Under the pieces are notes generated by a model. The model was not told where the DNA came from. It was given only the letters and a program-made list of their open reading frames with translations, and searched no databases. A DNA stretch of 38,809 nt. It comes from Actinomycetota bacterium (GTDB lineage: Bacteria; Actinomycetota; Thermoleophilia; Gaiellales; F1-60-MAGs149). Positions 15,626-23,635 of the stretch are shown here, piece by piece. Made by a program: the position numbers and the translations under genes. Within the stretch, counting starts at the first letter, position 1. Every line of letters begins with the position of its first letter. The DNA lies in the NCBI GenBank assembly GCA_009885805.1, contig VFJZ01000082.1, positions 1-38,809 on the forward strand, given 5' to 3'.

Positions 15626-16743
15626 CCCCAGACCCGGTCGGCGAGTCGGCCGACGAGTTCGAGCTTGCGCCACTGGACGTCCTCGTCGATCGCGTTGCCC
15701 TCCATCACCGAGGCGAACCCGCACTGGGTCGACAGCGCCAATTGCTCGTACGGGAGGAAGGCGGCGGCCGCGTCGAGCGCGCGCAGGACCTCCTCGTCGG
15801 ACTCGACGTCGGGTCGCTTCGACGAGACGACGCCGAGCACGAGCGTCGCGCCGGCCGAAACGAAGCGGATCGGTTCGTAGCCTCCATCCCGGGCCGTGTC
15901 GTCCCACTCCACGAGCCACGCATCGACCGGCACCTCGCCGAACATCCGCGCCGCGACCGGCTCCAGCGACCCCTCACAGAGCCAGTGGGAGCGGTAGTTG
16001 CCACGGCAGACGTGGATCGCGGTCGTGACGTCGTCCGGGATCCCGGCGAGCACGGCGCGGTCAGCCGCGATCGCCCGCTCGAGCACGTCCGCGACGTCGT
16101 GCCCGGCGCGCTCGAACGCGGCGACCCAGCCGGGGTCGCACAGGTACGGATAGAGCGCGAAGTCGAACTGGATGTAGCGGCAGCCGGCGGCGATGGCGTC
16201 GGCGACGAGGCCGCGCTCGATCTCGATCGCGTGATCGACCAGTGCGTCGAGATCCGCGTACCCGCCGCTACCGGCCGGCGTGAACGTGGAGGGGTGCGCG
16301 AACAGCGACGCCGCCGGAAAGGTCAGCTTGAACGGCAGCCCACTCTCCGCCGTCAGAAAGGCCGCCTCCCGGGCAGCGGGGCTGTCGACAAGGCGCAGCC
16401 GCTCCTCGACACGGTGGACATGCCAGGTCACGGTGTCGCCGGTCGCGTCGCGGAACTGCACCGGGTTCGAGTCCGTCGAGTAGCCCTCGACCGCATCCCA
16501 GAACGAGTTCTGGAACATGTAGCGTCGGAACTCCCCGTCAGTGACGACGTCGAGGCCGGCGTCGGCCTGGCGCCGGATGGCGTCGCGAATCGCAAGGTCC
16601 TCCGCCTCGCGGAGCCGATCGAGGCCTCGTGCGCGGACCGCCGGCAGCAGCGCGCGCTCCCCCGAGTCGTAGACCGCCTCGATCGCTGCGCGCAGCGCGG
16701 GCGGGCGCAGCAGCGAGCCGACGTTCTCCGCGCGAAACCTCAA
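15622..16743 (-). CDS. Cobalamin-independent methionine synthase-like methyltransferase (MetE C-terminal family)
   Basis: A 373-residue protein with only the catalytic barrel of MetE, not the two-barrel 750-residue enzyme. Zinc-ligand positions are kept: His and Cys in IHVCRGN, an acid in LVEWDD and the last Cys in STQCGFAS. The start is the rare TTG at 16741-16743, which overlaps the SIS gene's stop as TTGA; the next residues RFRAENVGSLLRP are the usual beginning of this family. Such short MetE-like proteins transfer methyl groups to or from small thiols or xenobiotic donors, and the true substrate is open. It is an insertion in an otherwise conserved translation and RNA gene order. Confidence 0.85.
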   Translation of the reverse strand: MRFRAENVGSLLRPPALRAAIEAVYDSGERALLPAVRARGLDRLREAEDLAIRDAIRRQADAGLDVVTDGEFRRYMFQNSFWDAVEGYSTDSNPVQFRDATGDTVTWHVHRVEERLRLVDSPAAREAAFLTAESGLPFKLTFPAASLFAHPSTFTPAGSGGYADLDALVDHAIEIERGLVADAIAAGCRYIQFDFALYPYLCDPGWVAAFERAGHDVADVLERAIAADRAVLAGIPDDVTTAIHVCRGNYRSHWLCEGSLEPVAARMFGEVPVDAWLVEWDDTARDGGYEPIRFVSAGATLVLGVVSSKRPDVESDEEVLRALDAAAAFLPYEQLALSTQCGFASVMEGNAIDEDVQWRKLELVGRLADRVWG

Positions 16744-17684
16744 AGGCCCACGCTCCCCCACGCCTCGACGGCGCCGGGACGGTCCTTGCCGAACGAGTCC
16801 GGGTTCGTGCCGAGCGCCTCCGCCACCTCCAGCGCGATCCGCTGGACTGCGACGGTGAGTGGGAAGATGCTGAGCGGCTCCGGCAGACCGGTCTCGACGA
16901 CGTGTGCGACCGTCACGCCGAAGCGGCCGGCGGCGGCGGCGATCTCGCGCACGCGTTCGCCGCCCGGGCCGCCGCCGTCGAGCGCGACGAGCGTGTCGCC
17001 CGCCTGGAGCGCGACGCTCGGCCCGTGGTACAGCTGCTCGACGGCGAGGCCCTCGGCGGCGACGTACGCCGTCTCCCGGACCTTCAGCGCACCCTCGGCG
17101 GCCGTCCACTGGTTGCTGCCGGCGCCGGTGAACTCCAGCAGCCGCCCGGGCGGAGCGACGCGCGGGCCCGCGCCGGCGAGCGCGGCGGCAACTGCATCGG
17201 CGACGCCCGACAGGTCGAGCGTGCCCCCGAGCGCACCGGCGATCTGGGCGAGGCGGGCCAGGCAGCCGAGGTGGCTGGCGGTGAACGCCGCCGATGTCTC
17301 CGGCGCCACCGTCTCGACGTCGCCGCCGGCGCCAATCCCGGAGACGATCACCGTCGGGACACCCAGCGCCGCCGCGCGGTCGCGGACGATCGTCGCGTAG
17401 CGCTTCGTGTTGCGGTGCGTCAGGAGCACGAGCGCGTCCGCGGCGGTGGGCACGCGGCCGTCGAGCGCCGCGTCCATCGCCTGCACGGCGACGGCGTCGA
17501 CGCCCGCGTCGCGCAGCAGGTACGCACCGTGGTTCGCGGCGTGCCAGCTGGTGCCGGTGCCGACGATGTACAGGCGCCGCCCTGCGAGCCGCTCCGCCGC
17601 CCGCTGCGCGGGCGCGGGGTCGGCAACGATGCGGCGGAGGTCGGCGGGCTGGCGGTCCATCGTCTGACGCATCGCGGAAGTCAT
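16740..17684 (-). CDS. SIS-domain protein, GlmS isomerase-like, without glutaminase
   Basis: A 314-residue double sugar-isomerase (SIS) domain protein. The first SIS phosphate-binding segment is YIVGTGTSWHAA and the second is FTGAGSNQWTAAEGALKVRE, followed by LYHGPSVAL, which corresponds to the HGP loop of the GlmS isomerase domain. No N-terminal glutamine amidotransferase is present, so it is more like deglycases or aminosugar isomerases (AgaS/FrlB type) than glucosamine synthase. The ATG at 17682-17684 is 7 bases after the rsmE stop. Its role among ribosome-modification genes is unknown; a part in protein or sugar damage repair is only a guess. Confidence 0.82.
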   Translation of the reverse strand: MTSAMRQTMDRQPADLRRIVADPAPAQRAAERLAGRRLYIVGTGTSWHAANHGAYLLRDAGVDAVAVQAMDAALDGRVPTAADALVLLTHRNTKRYATIVRDRAAALGVPTVIVSGIGAGGDVETVAPETSAAFTASHLGCLARLAQIAGALGGTLDLSGVADAVAAALAGAGPRVAPPGRLLEFTGAGSNQWTAAEGALKVRETAYVAAEGLAVEQLYHGPSVALQAGDTLVALDGGGPGGERVREIAAAAGRFGVTVAHVVETGLPEPLSIFPLTVAVQRIALEVAEALGTNPDSFGKDRPGAVEAWGSVGL

Positions 17685-17691
17685 GGCGAGA

Positions 17692-18387
17692 TCATGCCAG
17701 GGCGCCGAGACGGTCGAGCGCGAGCACCGTGGCTGCGATCGCGGCCGTCTCCGTCCGCAGCACGACATCGCCGAGCGTCGCCAGCGGCACCCCGGCGGCA
17801 CGTGCGGCGGCGCGCTCGTGATCGAGGAATCCCGCCTCCGGGCCAACGAGCAACACGACCGGTCGCGCGACGCGAGCGAGGGCATCGTCCAGCGACCCGT
17901 CCGGGTCATCGGGCGTGAGCATGATCGCGCCACCGCCGAGCGTCGCCGCGAGCGGGACGGGAGCTTCGACGACCGGGATCCGCTGCCGTTTCGACTGGCA
18001 TGCCGCCGCCTGCGCGATCCGCCGCCAGCGGTCGGTGCGCGGCTCGCGCCGGATGCCGGCCGTCTCGAGCGGCGACAGCCGCTCGACGCCGAGCTCGACG
18101 AGCTTCTCGACAGCGGTGTCAGCGCGCGGTCCGGTGAGCGCAAGGCGAACGACCAGCGGCACCGCCGGGCGCGGCTCGCGCAGAATGCTGCGAAGTTCAA
18201 CCTCGCCGCGCGCCGCCAGCACCGCAGTCCAGACGCGACCGTCGGCATCGGCGACCTCCACCGGGTCTCCGGCGCGGAGCCGCAGCACCCGGTCGATCCG
18301 CCGGGCGTCCTGGTCGCACACCCGACGCACGGCGCCGACGGCACCCGACTCGTCGTCAGGGAGGAAGAAGTGGAAGACGTGCGCCAC
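17692..18387 (-). CDS. rsmE: 16S rRNA m3U1498 methyltransferase RsmE
   Basis: SPOUT-class methyltransferase acting on U1498 in the decoding region of 16S rRNA. The 231 residues show the N-terminal PUA-like part (HVFHFFLPDDE, RVLRLRAGDP), the DTAVEKLVELGVERL segment and the C-terminal knot with LVGPEAGFLDHE and LGDVVLRTETAAIAA. The GTG at 18385-18387 is chosen because it begins exactly where the family starts; longer in-frame starts run into prmA. It lies 10 bases after the prmA stop, as in many bacteria. Confidence 0.94.
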   Translation of the reverse strand: MAHVFHFFLPDDESGAVGAVRRVCDQDARRIDRVLRLRAGDPVEVADADGRVWTAVLAARGEVELRSILREPRPAVPLVVRLALTGPRADTAVEKLVELGVERLSPLETAGIRREPRTDRWRRIAQAAACQSKRQRIPVVEAPVPLAATLGGGAIMLTPDDPDGSLDDALARVARPVVLLVGPEAGFLDHERAAARAAGVPLATLGDVVLRTETAAIAATVLALDRLGALA

Positions 18388-18397
18388 GGCGAGCCGC

Positions 18398-19168
18398 CTA
18401 CCGGCGCTCCAGCAGCAGTGCCAGCCAGCCGTCGCACTCCTCGCTATCGGCAACGTCGTAGCCGAGGGGCCGGAACCGCTCGTGCTCGAGCAGACCCGAG
18501 ACGATCACGCGCGGCCCGAGCGCGGCCCGGTCCGCGAGCGGTTCGAGCAACGAGCGCTGGAGGTTGGCGACCTGGAGCGCTGCCGCGGGGATCGGACCGG
18601 CCAGAGCGTCGGCCGTCCAGACCTCGATCGCGACGCCGTTCGCGGTCGCATTCGCACACGCCGCCGCCACGGCGTCGGGGTCGACATCGAACGCGCGGAC
18701 CGACCGGTGGCCGAGTCGAGCGGCGATGATCGCGAGCACGCCCGAGCCGCAGCCGATGTCGAGCAGCGAGCCGCGCGGCGCCGGCTCCCGCAGCAGGAGC
18801 GCGGCGGCGGCGCGGGTCGAGCCGTGTGCACCCGTGCCGAACGCGAGCCCCGGCTCGATCACGACCGCCTCGACGCCGTCGTCCGGCTCGAGCCAGGGCG
18901 GCCCGATCCAGAACGGACCGACTCGCACCGGTCGGTGAAACGCCCGCCAGCCGTCGCGCCAGCCGGGTGGCACGGCGTCGGCGGACGCGTCGAGGTCGGG
19001 GACGAAACCGGGCTCGGCGTAGCCGCTGATCAGAACCGCGTCGCCGTCGCGCTCCTCCTCGACGCCGGCCGGGAACGCCGCCAGCGCGGCGAGGAGCGCG
19101 ACCTCTCCCTCGGACTCCGTCACGCGCACGGTCCACCGCACGAACGCGGGCTCAGCGCTGTCAGCCAT
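18398..19168 (-). CDS. prmA: Ribosomal protein L11 methyltransferase PrmA
   Basis: SAM-dependent methyltransferase for L11 side chains and N-terminus. A 256-residue protein with the motif LLDIGCGSGVLAI for SAM binding, preceded by the family's GLAFGTGAHGSTRAA and followed by VDPDAV. The catalytic NLQRSLLEPLAD segment corresponds to the usual NILAxxL block but is altered (Asn-Leu-Gln). The ATG at 19166-19168 overlaps the end of dnaJ by 8 bases. The N-terminal L11-recognition domain is somewhat short compared with the usual 290 residues. Confidence 0.9.
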   Translation of the reverse strand: MADSAEPAFVRWTVRVTESEGEVALLAALAAFPAGVEEERDGDAVLISGYAEPGFVPDLDASADAVPPGWRDGWRAFHRPVRVGPFWIGPPWLEPDDGVEAVVIEPGLAFGTGAHGSTRAAAALLLREPAPRGSLLDIGCGSGVLAIIAARLGHRSVRAFDVDPDAVAAACANATANGVAIEVWTADALAGPIPAAALQVANLQRSLLEPLADRAALGPRVIVSGLLEHERFRPLGYDVADSEECDGWLALLLERR

Positions 19169-20300
19169 TGCCGAAGCGGCGCAGCTTGCCGAGCAGGCCC
19201 TCGTCGGTCTCGCCGTAGTTGCGCGGGCCGAGCGCGCCGTCGAGTTCCTCGACGAGCTTCTTCTGATCGCCGGACAGCCCGCGCGGGACACGCACGTTCA
19301 CGAGCACGCGCAGGTTGCCGCGCCGGCCGCTGCGAACGTCGGGCATCCCCTGGCCCTTCACGACCCGCACCTCGCCGGGCTGCGTGCCCGGTTTGAAGTC
19401 GAGCGACGCCGTCCCCTCGAGCGTCGGCACGTCGATCGCCGTTCCAAGCGATGCCTGGGTGATGGTCAGTTCGACGACGGAGACGAGGTCGCGTCCGTCG
19501 CGCTCGAAGCGCGGGTCGTCGGCGACGGCGATGGCGACGTAGAGATCGCCGGCCGGCGCCCCGGGCTCGCCGGCGTGGCCCTGTCCACGGACGCGCACCT
19601 GCTGGCCGTGGTCGATGCCGGGCGGGATCGCAACGGTGATCCGGCGCTCCTCGGCCCTAAGTCCGGCGCCGCCGCAGTCCCGGCAGGGGGAGGCGATGAG
19701 ACGCCCGCGACCGCGGCAGCGGGCGCACGTACCAGTGCGCACCATCTGCCCGAGGACGGTCCGCACGACCTGTCGCAGCTGGCCGCTGCCGCCACAGTCG
19801 GTACAGGTGGCGGGTTGCGTCCCCGGCTCGGCGCCGGACGCCTCGCAGCGGGCGCAGTGGCCCTGGACGGCGAGGTCGATCTCGGCCCGCACGCCGAACG
19901 CGGCATCGCGGAGGGAGATCGTCGTCGCGACGGCGGCGTCCGCACCGGCGAGCGGCCCGTGCGAGCCACCGCCGCCACCCCCGAATCCGAACAGGTCGTC
20001 GCCGAACAGCATCGAGAAGAGGTCGCCGAGGTTGCCGGCCTGGTAGGCAGCGTCGGTGCGCGCGTGGCTGCCCTCGACGCCGGCGTGTCCGTGCCGGTCG
20101 TAGCTCGCGCGCGTGGTCGCCACGGACAGGACCTCGTATGCCTCCGCCACCTCGCGGAAGCGATCGGCCGCCTGCGGGTCGTCCGTGTTGACGTCGGGAT
20201 GCAACTGACGCGCCAGGCGACGGAACGCCTTCTTGACGTCGTCGTCGGAGGCGTCGCGCGCCACCCCGAGGGTCTCGTAGTAGTCGCGCTTGACCGCCAT
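19161..20300 (-). CDS. dnaJ: Chaperone protein DnaJ
   Basis: Co-chaperone that stimulates DnaK ATPase, 379 residues. The J domain has RDYYETLGV at the start and HPD near residue 40. Next come a short Gly-rich linker and a zinc region with four cysteine repeats: CARCEASGAEPG (first, slightly altered spacing), CTDCGGSG, CARCRGRG and CRDCGGAG. The C-terminal substrate domains follow. The ATG at 20298-20300 is preferred over one 12 bases upstream because it matches the family start and lies 10 bases after a TACGAT box. dnaK and grpE are not adjacent, and no CIRCE element is visible. Confidence 0.95.
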   Translation of the reverse strand: MAVKRDYYETLGVARDASDDDVKKAFRRLARQLHPDVNTDDPQAADRFREVAEAYEVLSVATTRASYDRHGHAGVEGSHARTDAAYQAGNLGDLFSMLFGDDLFGFGGGGGGSHGPLAGADAAVATTISLRDAAFGVRAEIDLAVQGHCARCEASGAEPGTQPATCTDCGGSGQLRQVVRTVLGQMVRTGTCARCRGRGRLIASPCRDCGGAGLRAEERRITVAIPPGIDHGQQVRVRGQGHAGEPGAPAGDLYVAIAVADDPRFERDGRDLVSVVELTITQASLGTAIDVPTLEGTASLDFKPGTQPGEVRVVKGQGMPDVRSGRRGNLRVLVNVRVPRGLSGDQKKLVEELDGALGPRNYGETDEGLLGKLRRFGNG

Positions 20301-20310
20301 CCGCCATCCC

Positions 20311-20316
20311 ATCGTA
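20311..20316 (-). promoter_or_regulatory. Possible -10 box for the dnaJ-era operon
   Basis: TACGAT on the minus strand, 10 bases before the dnaJ ATG, in the 36-base gap between dnaJ and the divergent AlkC-like gene. Spacing fits a leaderless transcript. No CIRCE or HAIR-like inverted repeat is present in the gap. Confidence 0.35.
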
Positions 20317-20336
20317 GCCGTGCCATCCTCTCGGGC

Positions 20337-21395
20337 ATGCCGAACTTCAAGGACGAGCTGTCGCCCGCCGTCGTCGAGCGGCTGGCCACGTCGCTCGGGC
20401 TCGGAGCGCCCTTCGTACGCGAGGCCTGCGATGGTCTGGAGCGCCTCGAACTGAAGGCGCGGGCGGCTCACATCGAGGGCGCGCTGCGCGACCACCTCGG
20501 CGGCGACCTCGACCAGATCGAGGGGGCGATCGACGCCGCGCTCGTGGAAACCGCCTTCAGCGGCTGGATGCTGTGGCCGGTCGGCGATCTCGTCGCCGCG
20601 GCCGGGCTCGACCAGCCGGAGCGCACGTTCGCGCTGCTCGCCAGGATCACGCCGCGCTGGACGATGGAGGGCGCGGTGCGCCCGCTGATCGACCGGCACC
20701 CCGCGGTGGCAATGCAGACGCTGACGGCGTGGGCTCGCGACCCGGACGAGCACGTGCGCCGGCTCGCCTCCGAGGGGTCGCGGCCGCGGCTTCCCTGGTC
20801 GCCGCGGCTGCGAGCGCTGATGGCCGACCCGACGCCGGTGCTGCCGCTCCTCGACCACCTGCGCGACGACGCCTCCGAGTACGTCCGCCGCTCCGTCGCG
20901 AACCACCTGAACGACATCGCGAAGGACCACCCGGAACTGGCCCTGGCGGTGGCGTCGCGCTGGCGGGCCGAGGGGGGCGCCCATACCGATGCGGTGCTCC
21001 GCCGCGCCCTACGCACGCTGGTGAAGGCGGGCGAGTCGCGCGCGCTCGCCCTGCTCGGGTTCCGCGGCGCGGTCCGGCTCGTCACGCTCGCGATCGGCCC
21101 GACGCGCGTACCGATCGGCGGCACGGTGACGATCACGGCGGTCGTGACGGCCGACGAGCCGTTGCGCGCCGCGATCGACTACGCCGTCCACCACGCCGGC
21201 GCGCGCGGCCGGCGAGCGCCGAAGGTCTTCAAGTGGACGGCCCGCGACCTCGTGCCCGGGGTCGAGCAACGTCTGGAGCGGCGGCACGCCTTCCGGGAGG
21301 TGAGCATCCGCCGTATCTACCCGGGCCCGCACCGCGTCGAGGTGATCACGAACGGCGTCGTCCTCGGTGGCGCCGAGATCGACGTCTACTCGTAG
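20337..21395 (+). CDS. AlkC-like DNA alkylation repair glycosylase
   Basis: A 352-residue protein. Residues about 1-240 are helical HEAT-like repeats with the signature HVRRLASEGSRPRLPW (about 139-154) and EYVRRSVANHLNDIAKDHPE, typical of the AlkC branch of the AlkC/AlkD superfamily. The final 110 residues are beta-rich and Ig-like (GGTVTITAVV... HRVEVITNG), as in the AlkC form with an Ig-like domain. These enzymes excise 3-methyladenine-type alkylated bases without base flipping. The gene runs opposite to its neighbours: divergent from dnaJ by 36 bases and overlapping the hrcA stop tail-to-tail by 10 bases. It therefore splits the usual hrcA-dnaJ order. Confidence 0.82.
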   Translation: MPNFKDELSPAVVERLATSLGLGAPFVREACDGLERLELKARAAHIEGALRDHLGGDLDQIEGAIDAALVETAFSGWMLWPVGDLVAAAGLDQPERTFALLARITPRWTMEGAVRPLIDRHPAVAMQTLTAWARDPDEHVRRLASEGSRPRLPWSPRLRALMADPTPVLPLLDHLRDDASEYVRRSVANHLNDIAKDHPELALAVASRWRAEGGAHTDAVLRRALRTLVKAGESRALALLGFRGAVRLVTLAIGPTRVPIGGTVTITAVVTADEPLRAAIDYAVHHAGARGRRAPKVFKWTARDLVPGVEQRLERRHAFREVSIRRIYPGPHRVEVITNGVVLGGAEIDVYS

Positions 21396-22417
21396 ATCGC
21401 GCCGACGAACTCCGAGAGGGCCGCGGCCGCTCCGCGCACGGAGGCGATGGCGGCCGCGTAGTCCATCCGCACCGGGCCGACGAGGCAGATCACGCCGAGG
21501 TTGCGCGCACCGGCGCCGTAGCCGGCCGCGACCAGCGACAGCGGCCGGATGCGGGGGTCGTCGTGCTCGTCGCCGATGCGGACCAGCACGCGATCGGCGG
21601 CGAGGGCGTCGCGCAGCAGGGCCAGCATCGTCGCGCGCTCCTCGAGCGCGGCGGCGAGCAGCCCGAGGTCGTGCACCTCCCTCGCTCGCAACGCCGACAT
21701 CAGCCGGGAGGCGCCGCCGACGAAGACGCGCTCGTGCTCCTCCATGACGTCGGAGAACGCGGGTGCGATCGCGAGCAGGAAGGCCTGCTCGCGGACCGAC
21801 AGGTCCGGGGCCTCGAGGCGGCGGCGCAGTGCATGCGTGCCGATCGCGATGCCGGTCACGGTCTCGTTGAGGTACTCGCGCGCCGACTCGGCGAGCTTCG
21901 AGTCGACGGGTTCCTCGAACGCGAAGATGCGCTTGGAGACCGTGCCCGAGGCCGTGATCACGACCACCATCACGACCTGCGGCTGCAGTACGAGGACCTC
22001 GACGTGCCGGATCTGGGTCGCCGTCACTGACGGCGCGGAGGCGAGCGCGAGCAGGTTGGTGACCTGCGACAGCGCCTCAGCCGTCGTCTGGAGGGCGGCG
22101 TCGACCTCCTGCGAGCCGCCGAGATCGAGCGGCAGCGGCCGACCGGGCGCGCGACTGGCGAGCAGGTGCTCGGCGTAGCGGCGGTAGCCGGCGTCGGTCG
22201 GGACGCGGCCGGCCGACGTGTGCGGGTGCCCGAGCAGGCCCATCCGCTCCAGCCAGGCCAGTTCGTACCGGATCATCGACGGCGACACTTCGAAGTCACC
22301 CGCGTCGGCCAGCGACTTCGAGCCGACCGGCGAACCCGTCTCGATGTGCTCCTCGATGACGCGGACGAGGAGGCGCTCGCGCCGCGTCGTCAGGTCGGTG
22401 TCGGTCGGTTCAGGCAT
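21386..22417 (-). CDS. hrcA: Heat-inducible transcription repressor HrcA
   Basis: Winged-helix repressor of class I heat-shock genes, 343 residues, the usual length. The N-terminal helix-turn-helix region reads EHIETGSPVGSKSLAD and VSPSMIRYELAWLERMGLL, then GHPHTSAGRVPTDAGYR, all hallmark HrcA blocks. The ATG overlaps the hemW stop by 8 bases, so hemW-hrcA form a unit. The 3' end overlaps the opposite-strand AlkC-like gene. No CIRCE target is seen in this window, so its operators are probably elsewhere, for instance before groES or dnaK. Confidence 0.95.
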   Translation of the reverse strand: MPEPTDTDLTTRRERLLVRVIEEHIETGSPVGSKSLADAGDFEVSPSMIRYELAWLERMGLLGHPHTSAGRVPTDAGYRRYAEHLLASRAPGRPLPLDLGGSQEVDAALQTTAEALSQVTNLLALASAPSVTATQIRHVEVLVLQPQVVMVVVITASGTVSKRIFAFEEPVDSKLAESAREYLNETVTGIAIGTHALRRRLEAPDLSVREQAFLLAIAPAFSDVMEEHERVFVGGASRLMSALRAREVHDLGLLAAALEERATMLALLRDALAADRVLVRIGDEHDDPRIRPLSLVAAGYGAGARNLGVICLVGPVRMDYAAAIASVRGAAAALSEFVGAIYE

Positions 22418-23501
22418 CGCGAAGCAGACGGGCGGCGATGTCGTGGGCGAGGTGCCGTCCCCGTTTCTCGAGAAGGATTCTACCGCCGTCCTCCCGGGCG
22501 ACCCCGTGCGCTACGAGCGCGGCGAGCGCCGCATCGTCAATGACGTCGGCGACGGCGGCGTGCTCGACGCCCTCGGCCAGCCGGAGGCCGAGGATCAGCC
22601 GCTCGCGAACCCGCGTCGCGTCGTCGAGCCCCTCGACGGTGCCTGGCGGCTCGCTGCCGGCGGCGAGCGCGGCGAGGTACGCGGCCAGGCGCGGCCCGTT
22701 CGTGCGGCGCTCGTCACCCAGCGTCGAGACGGCGCCGATGCCGACTCCGAGATAGTCGCGCCCGCGCCAGTAGGCGCTGTTGTGCCGTGACCAGGCGTCG
22801 CCGCGCTCGAAGCTGGCGGCCTCGTACCAGCGGTAGCCCGCTGCTTCGAGGCGCTCGATGACGCGCTCGTAGTGCCCCTCGAGCCGTTCGGCCTGGGCGT
22901 CGAGCGCCGCCCGGTGGTGGTGCGTGAAGCGCGTCCCCGGCTTCGCCTCCAGTTCGTAGACGGAGCAGTGGTCGGGTTCGAGCGCGATCAGGGCGTCGAG
23001 GTCGGCGTCGAGCGCGGCATCGTCCTGACCAGGAATGCCGTGGATGAGGTCGAGCGAGAGGTTGCGGACACCGGCCGCCCGCAGCAGGTCGACGGCGGTC
23101 GTCACGTCGGCCGGGGTGGCCTGGCGTTCGAGGACGCTCAGGAGCGGCGCCTGGAACGTCTGCGCCCCGAGCGAGACGCGGATATCCCTCGCGCCGAGCG
23201 TCGCCGCGAGCGCCGCGGTGACCGACTCCGGATTGCACTCGACCGTGCGCTCCGCGGCGGGCGGGAGGGCGTCGAGGAGCCGCGCGAGGAGGTTGGCGCC
23301 GAGGAGCGAGGGCGTGCCACCGCCGACGTAGACCGTGTCCGGCGCCGGATCGAGTGCGCCGCCGCGGAGCCGGAGTTCGGTCAGGACCGCCGCGACGTAC
23401 GCCGCGTGGCGGTCATCGTGTCCGGTGACCGTCACGAAGTCGCAGTACCCGCAGCGGTGGGCGCAAAAGGGCACGTGGACGTAGAGGTGGCGGGCGGGCA
23501 C
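22410..23501 (-). CDS. hemW: HemW-like radical SAM heme chaperone
   Basis: A 363-residue protein of the HemW (oxygen-independent coproporphyrinogen oxidase-like) family. The radical SAM cluster is VPFCAHRCGYCDF with Cys13, Cys17 and Cys20, and the HNSAYWRG motif of the family is present. It lacks the extra N-terminal cysteine region of true HemN, so heme trafficking rather than oxidase activity is expected. The GTG at 23499-23501 is chosen because the family begins there. Reading further upstream in frame enters the repeat pair at 23510-23577, which would add a non-family tail. It is followed by hrcA with an 8-base overlap. Confidence 0.92.
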   Translation of the reverse strand: MPARHLYVHVPFCAHRCGYCDFVTVTGHDDRHAAYVAAVLTELRLRGGALDPAPDTVYVGGGTPSLLGANLLARLLDALPPAAERTVECNPESVTAALAATLGARDIRVSLGAQTFQAPLLSVLERQATPADVTTAVDLLRAAGVRNLSLDLIHGIPGQDDAALDADLDALIALEPDHCSVYELEAKPGTRFTHHHRAALDAQAERLEGHYERVIERLEAAGYRWYEAASFERGDAWSRHNSAYWRGRDYLGVGIGAVSTLGDERRTNGPRLAAYLAALAAGSEPPGTVEGLDDATRVRERLILGLRLAEGVEHAAVADVIDDAALAALVAHGVAREDGGRILLEKRGRHLAHDIAARLLRDA

Positions 23502-23509
23502 CCGGGCAT

Positions 23510-23577
23510 TGTCGCAATCGTGCCGCGCACCTTTGCGACACGGCGCTGTCGCAAAGGTGCGCGGCACCATTGCGACA
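23510..23577. repeat. 31-base near-palindromic repeats, copies 4 and 5 (inverted pair)
   Basis: Copy 4 is 23510-23540 (minus orientation) and copy 5 is 23547-23577 (plus). They are reverse complements of each other with one difference, separated by 6 bases, again a 37-base pitch. Each can fold alone (14-base arms with one or two mismatches and a GCG/CGC loop) or the two can pair as one 31-base stem. The pair lies just upstream of the hemW start. Confidence 0.88.
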
Positions 23578-23635
23578 CCGAGCATCGTTGGCGCCCGAGA
23601 GCGCGTCGCGTACGGCGCCCCCAACCGACCCGAGG

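Noticed and set aside
20301-20336. CIRCE operator between dnaJ and the AlkC-like gene
   Set aside because: No TTAGCACTC/GAGTGCTAA inverted repeat or close variant is present.
22410-23624. Longer hemW start through the repeat pair
   Set aside because: The added N-terminal residues come from the 31-base repeats and do not match the family; the GTG at 23501 starts at the conserved beginning.
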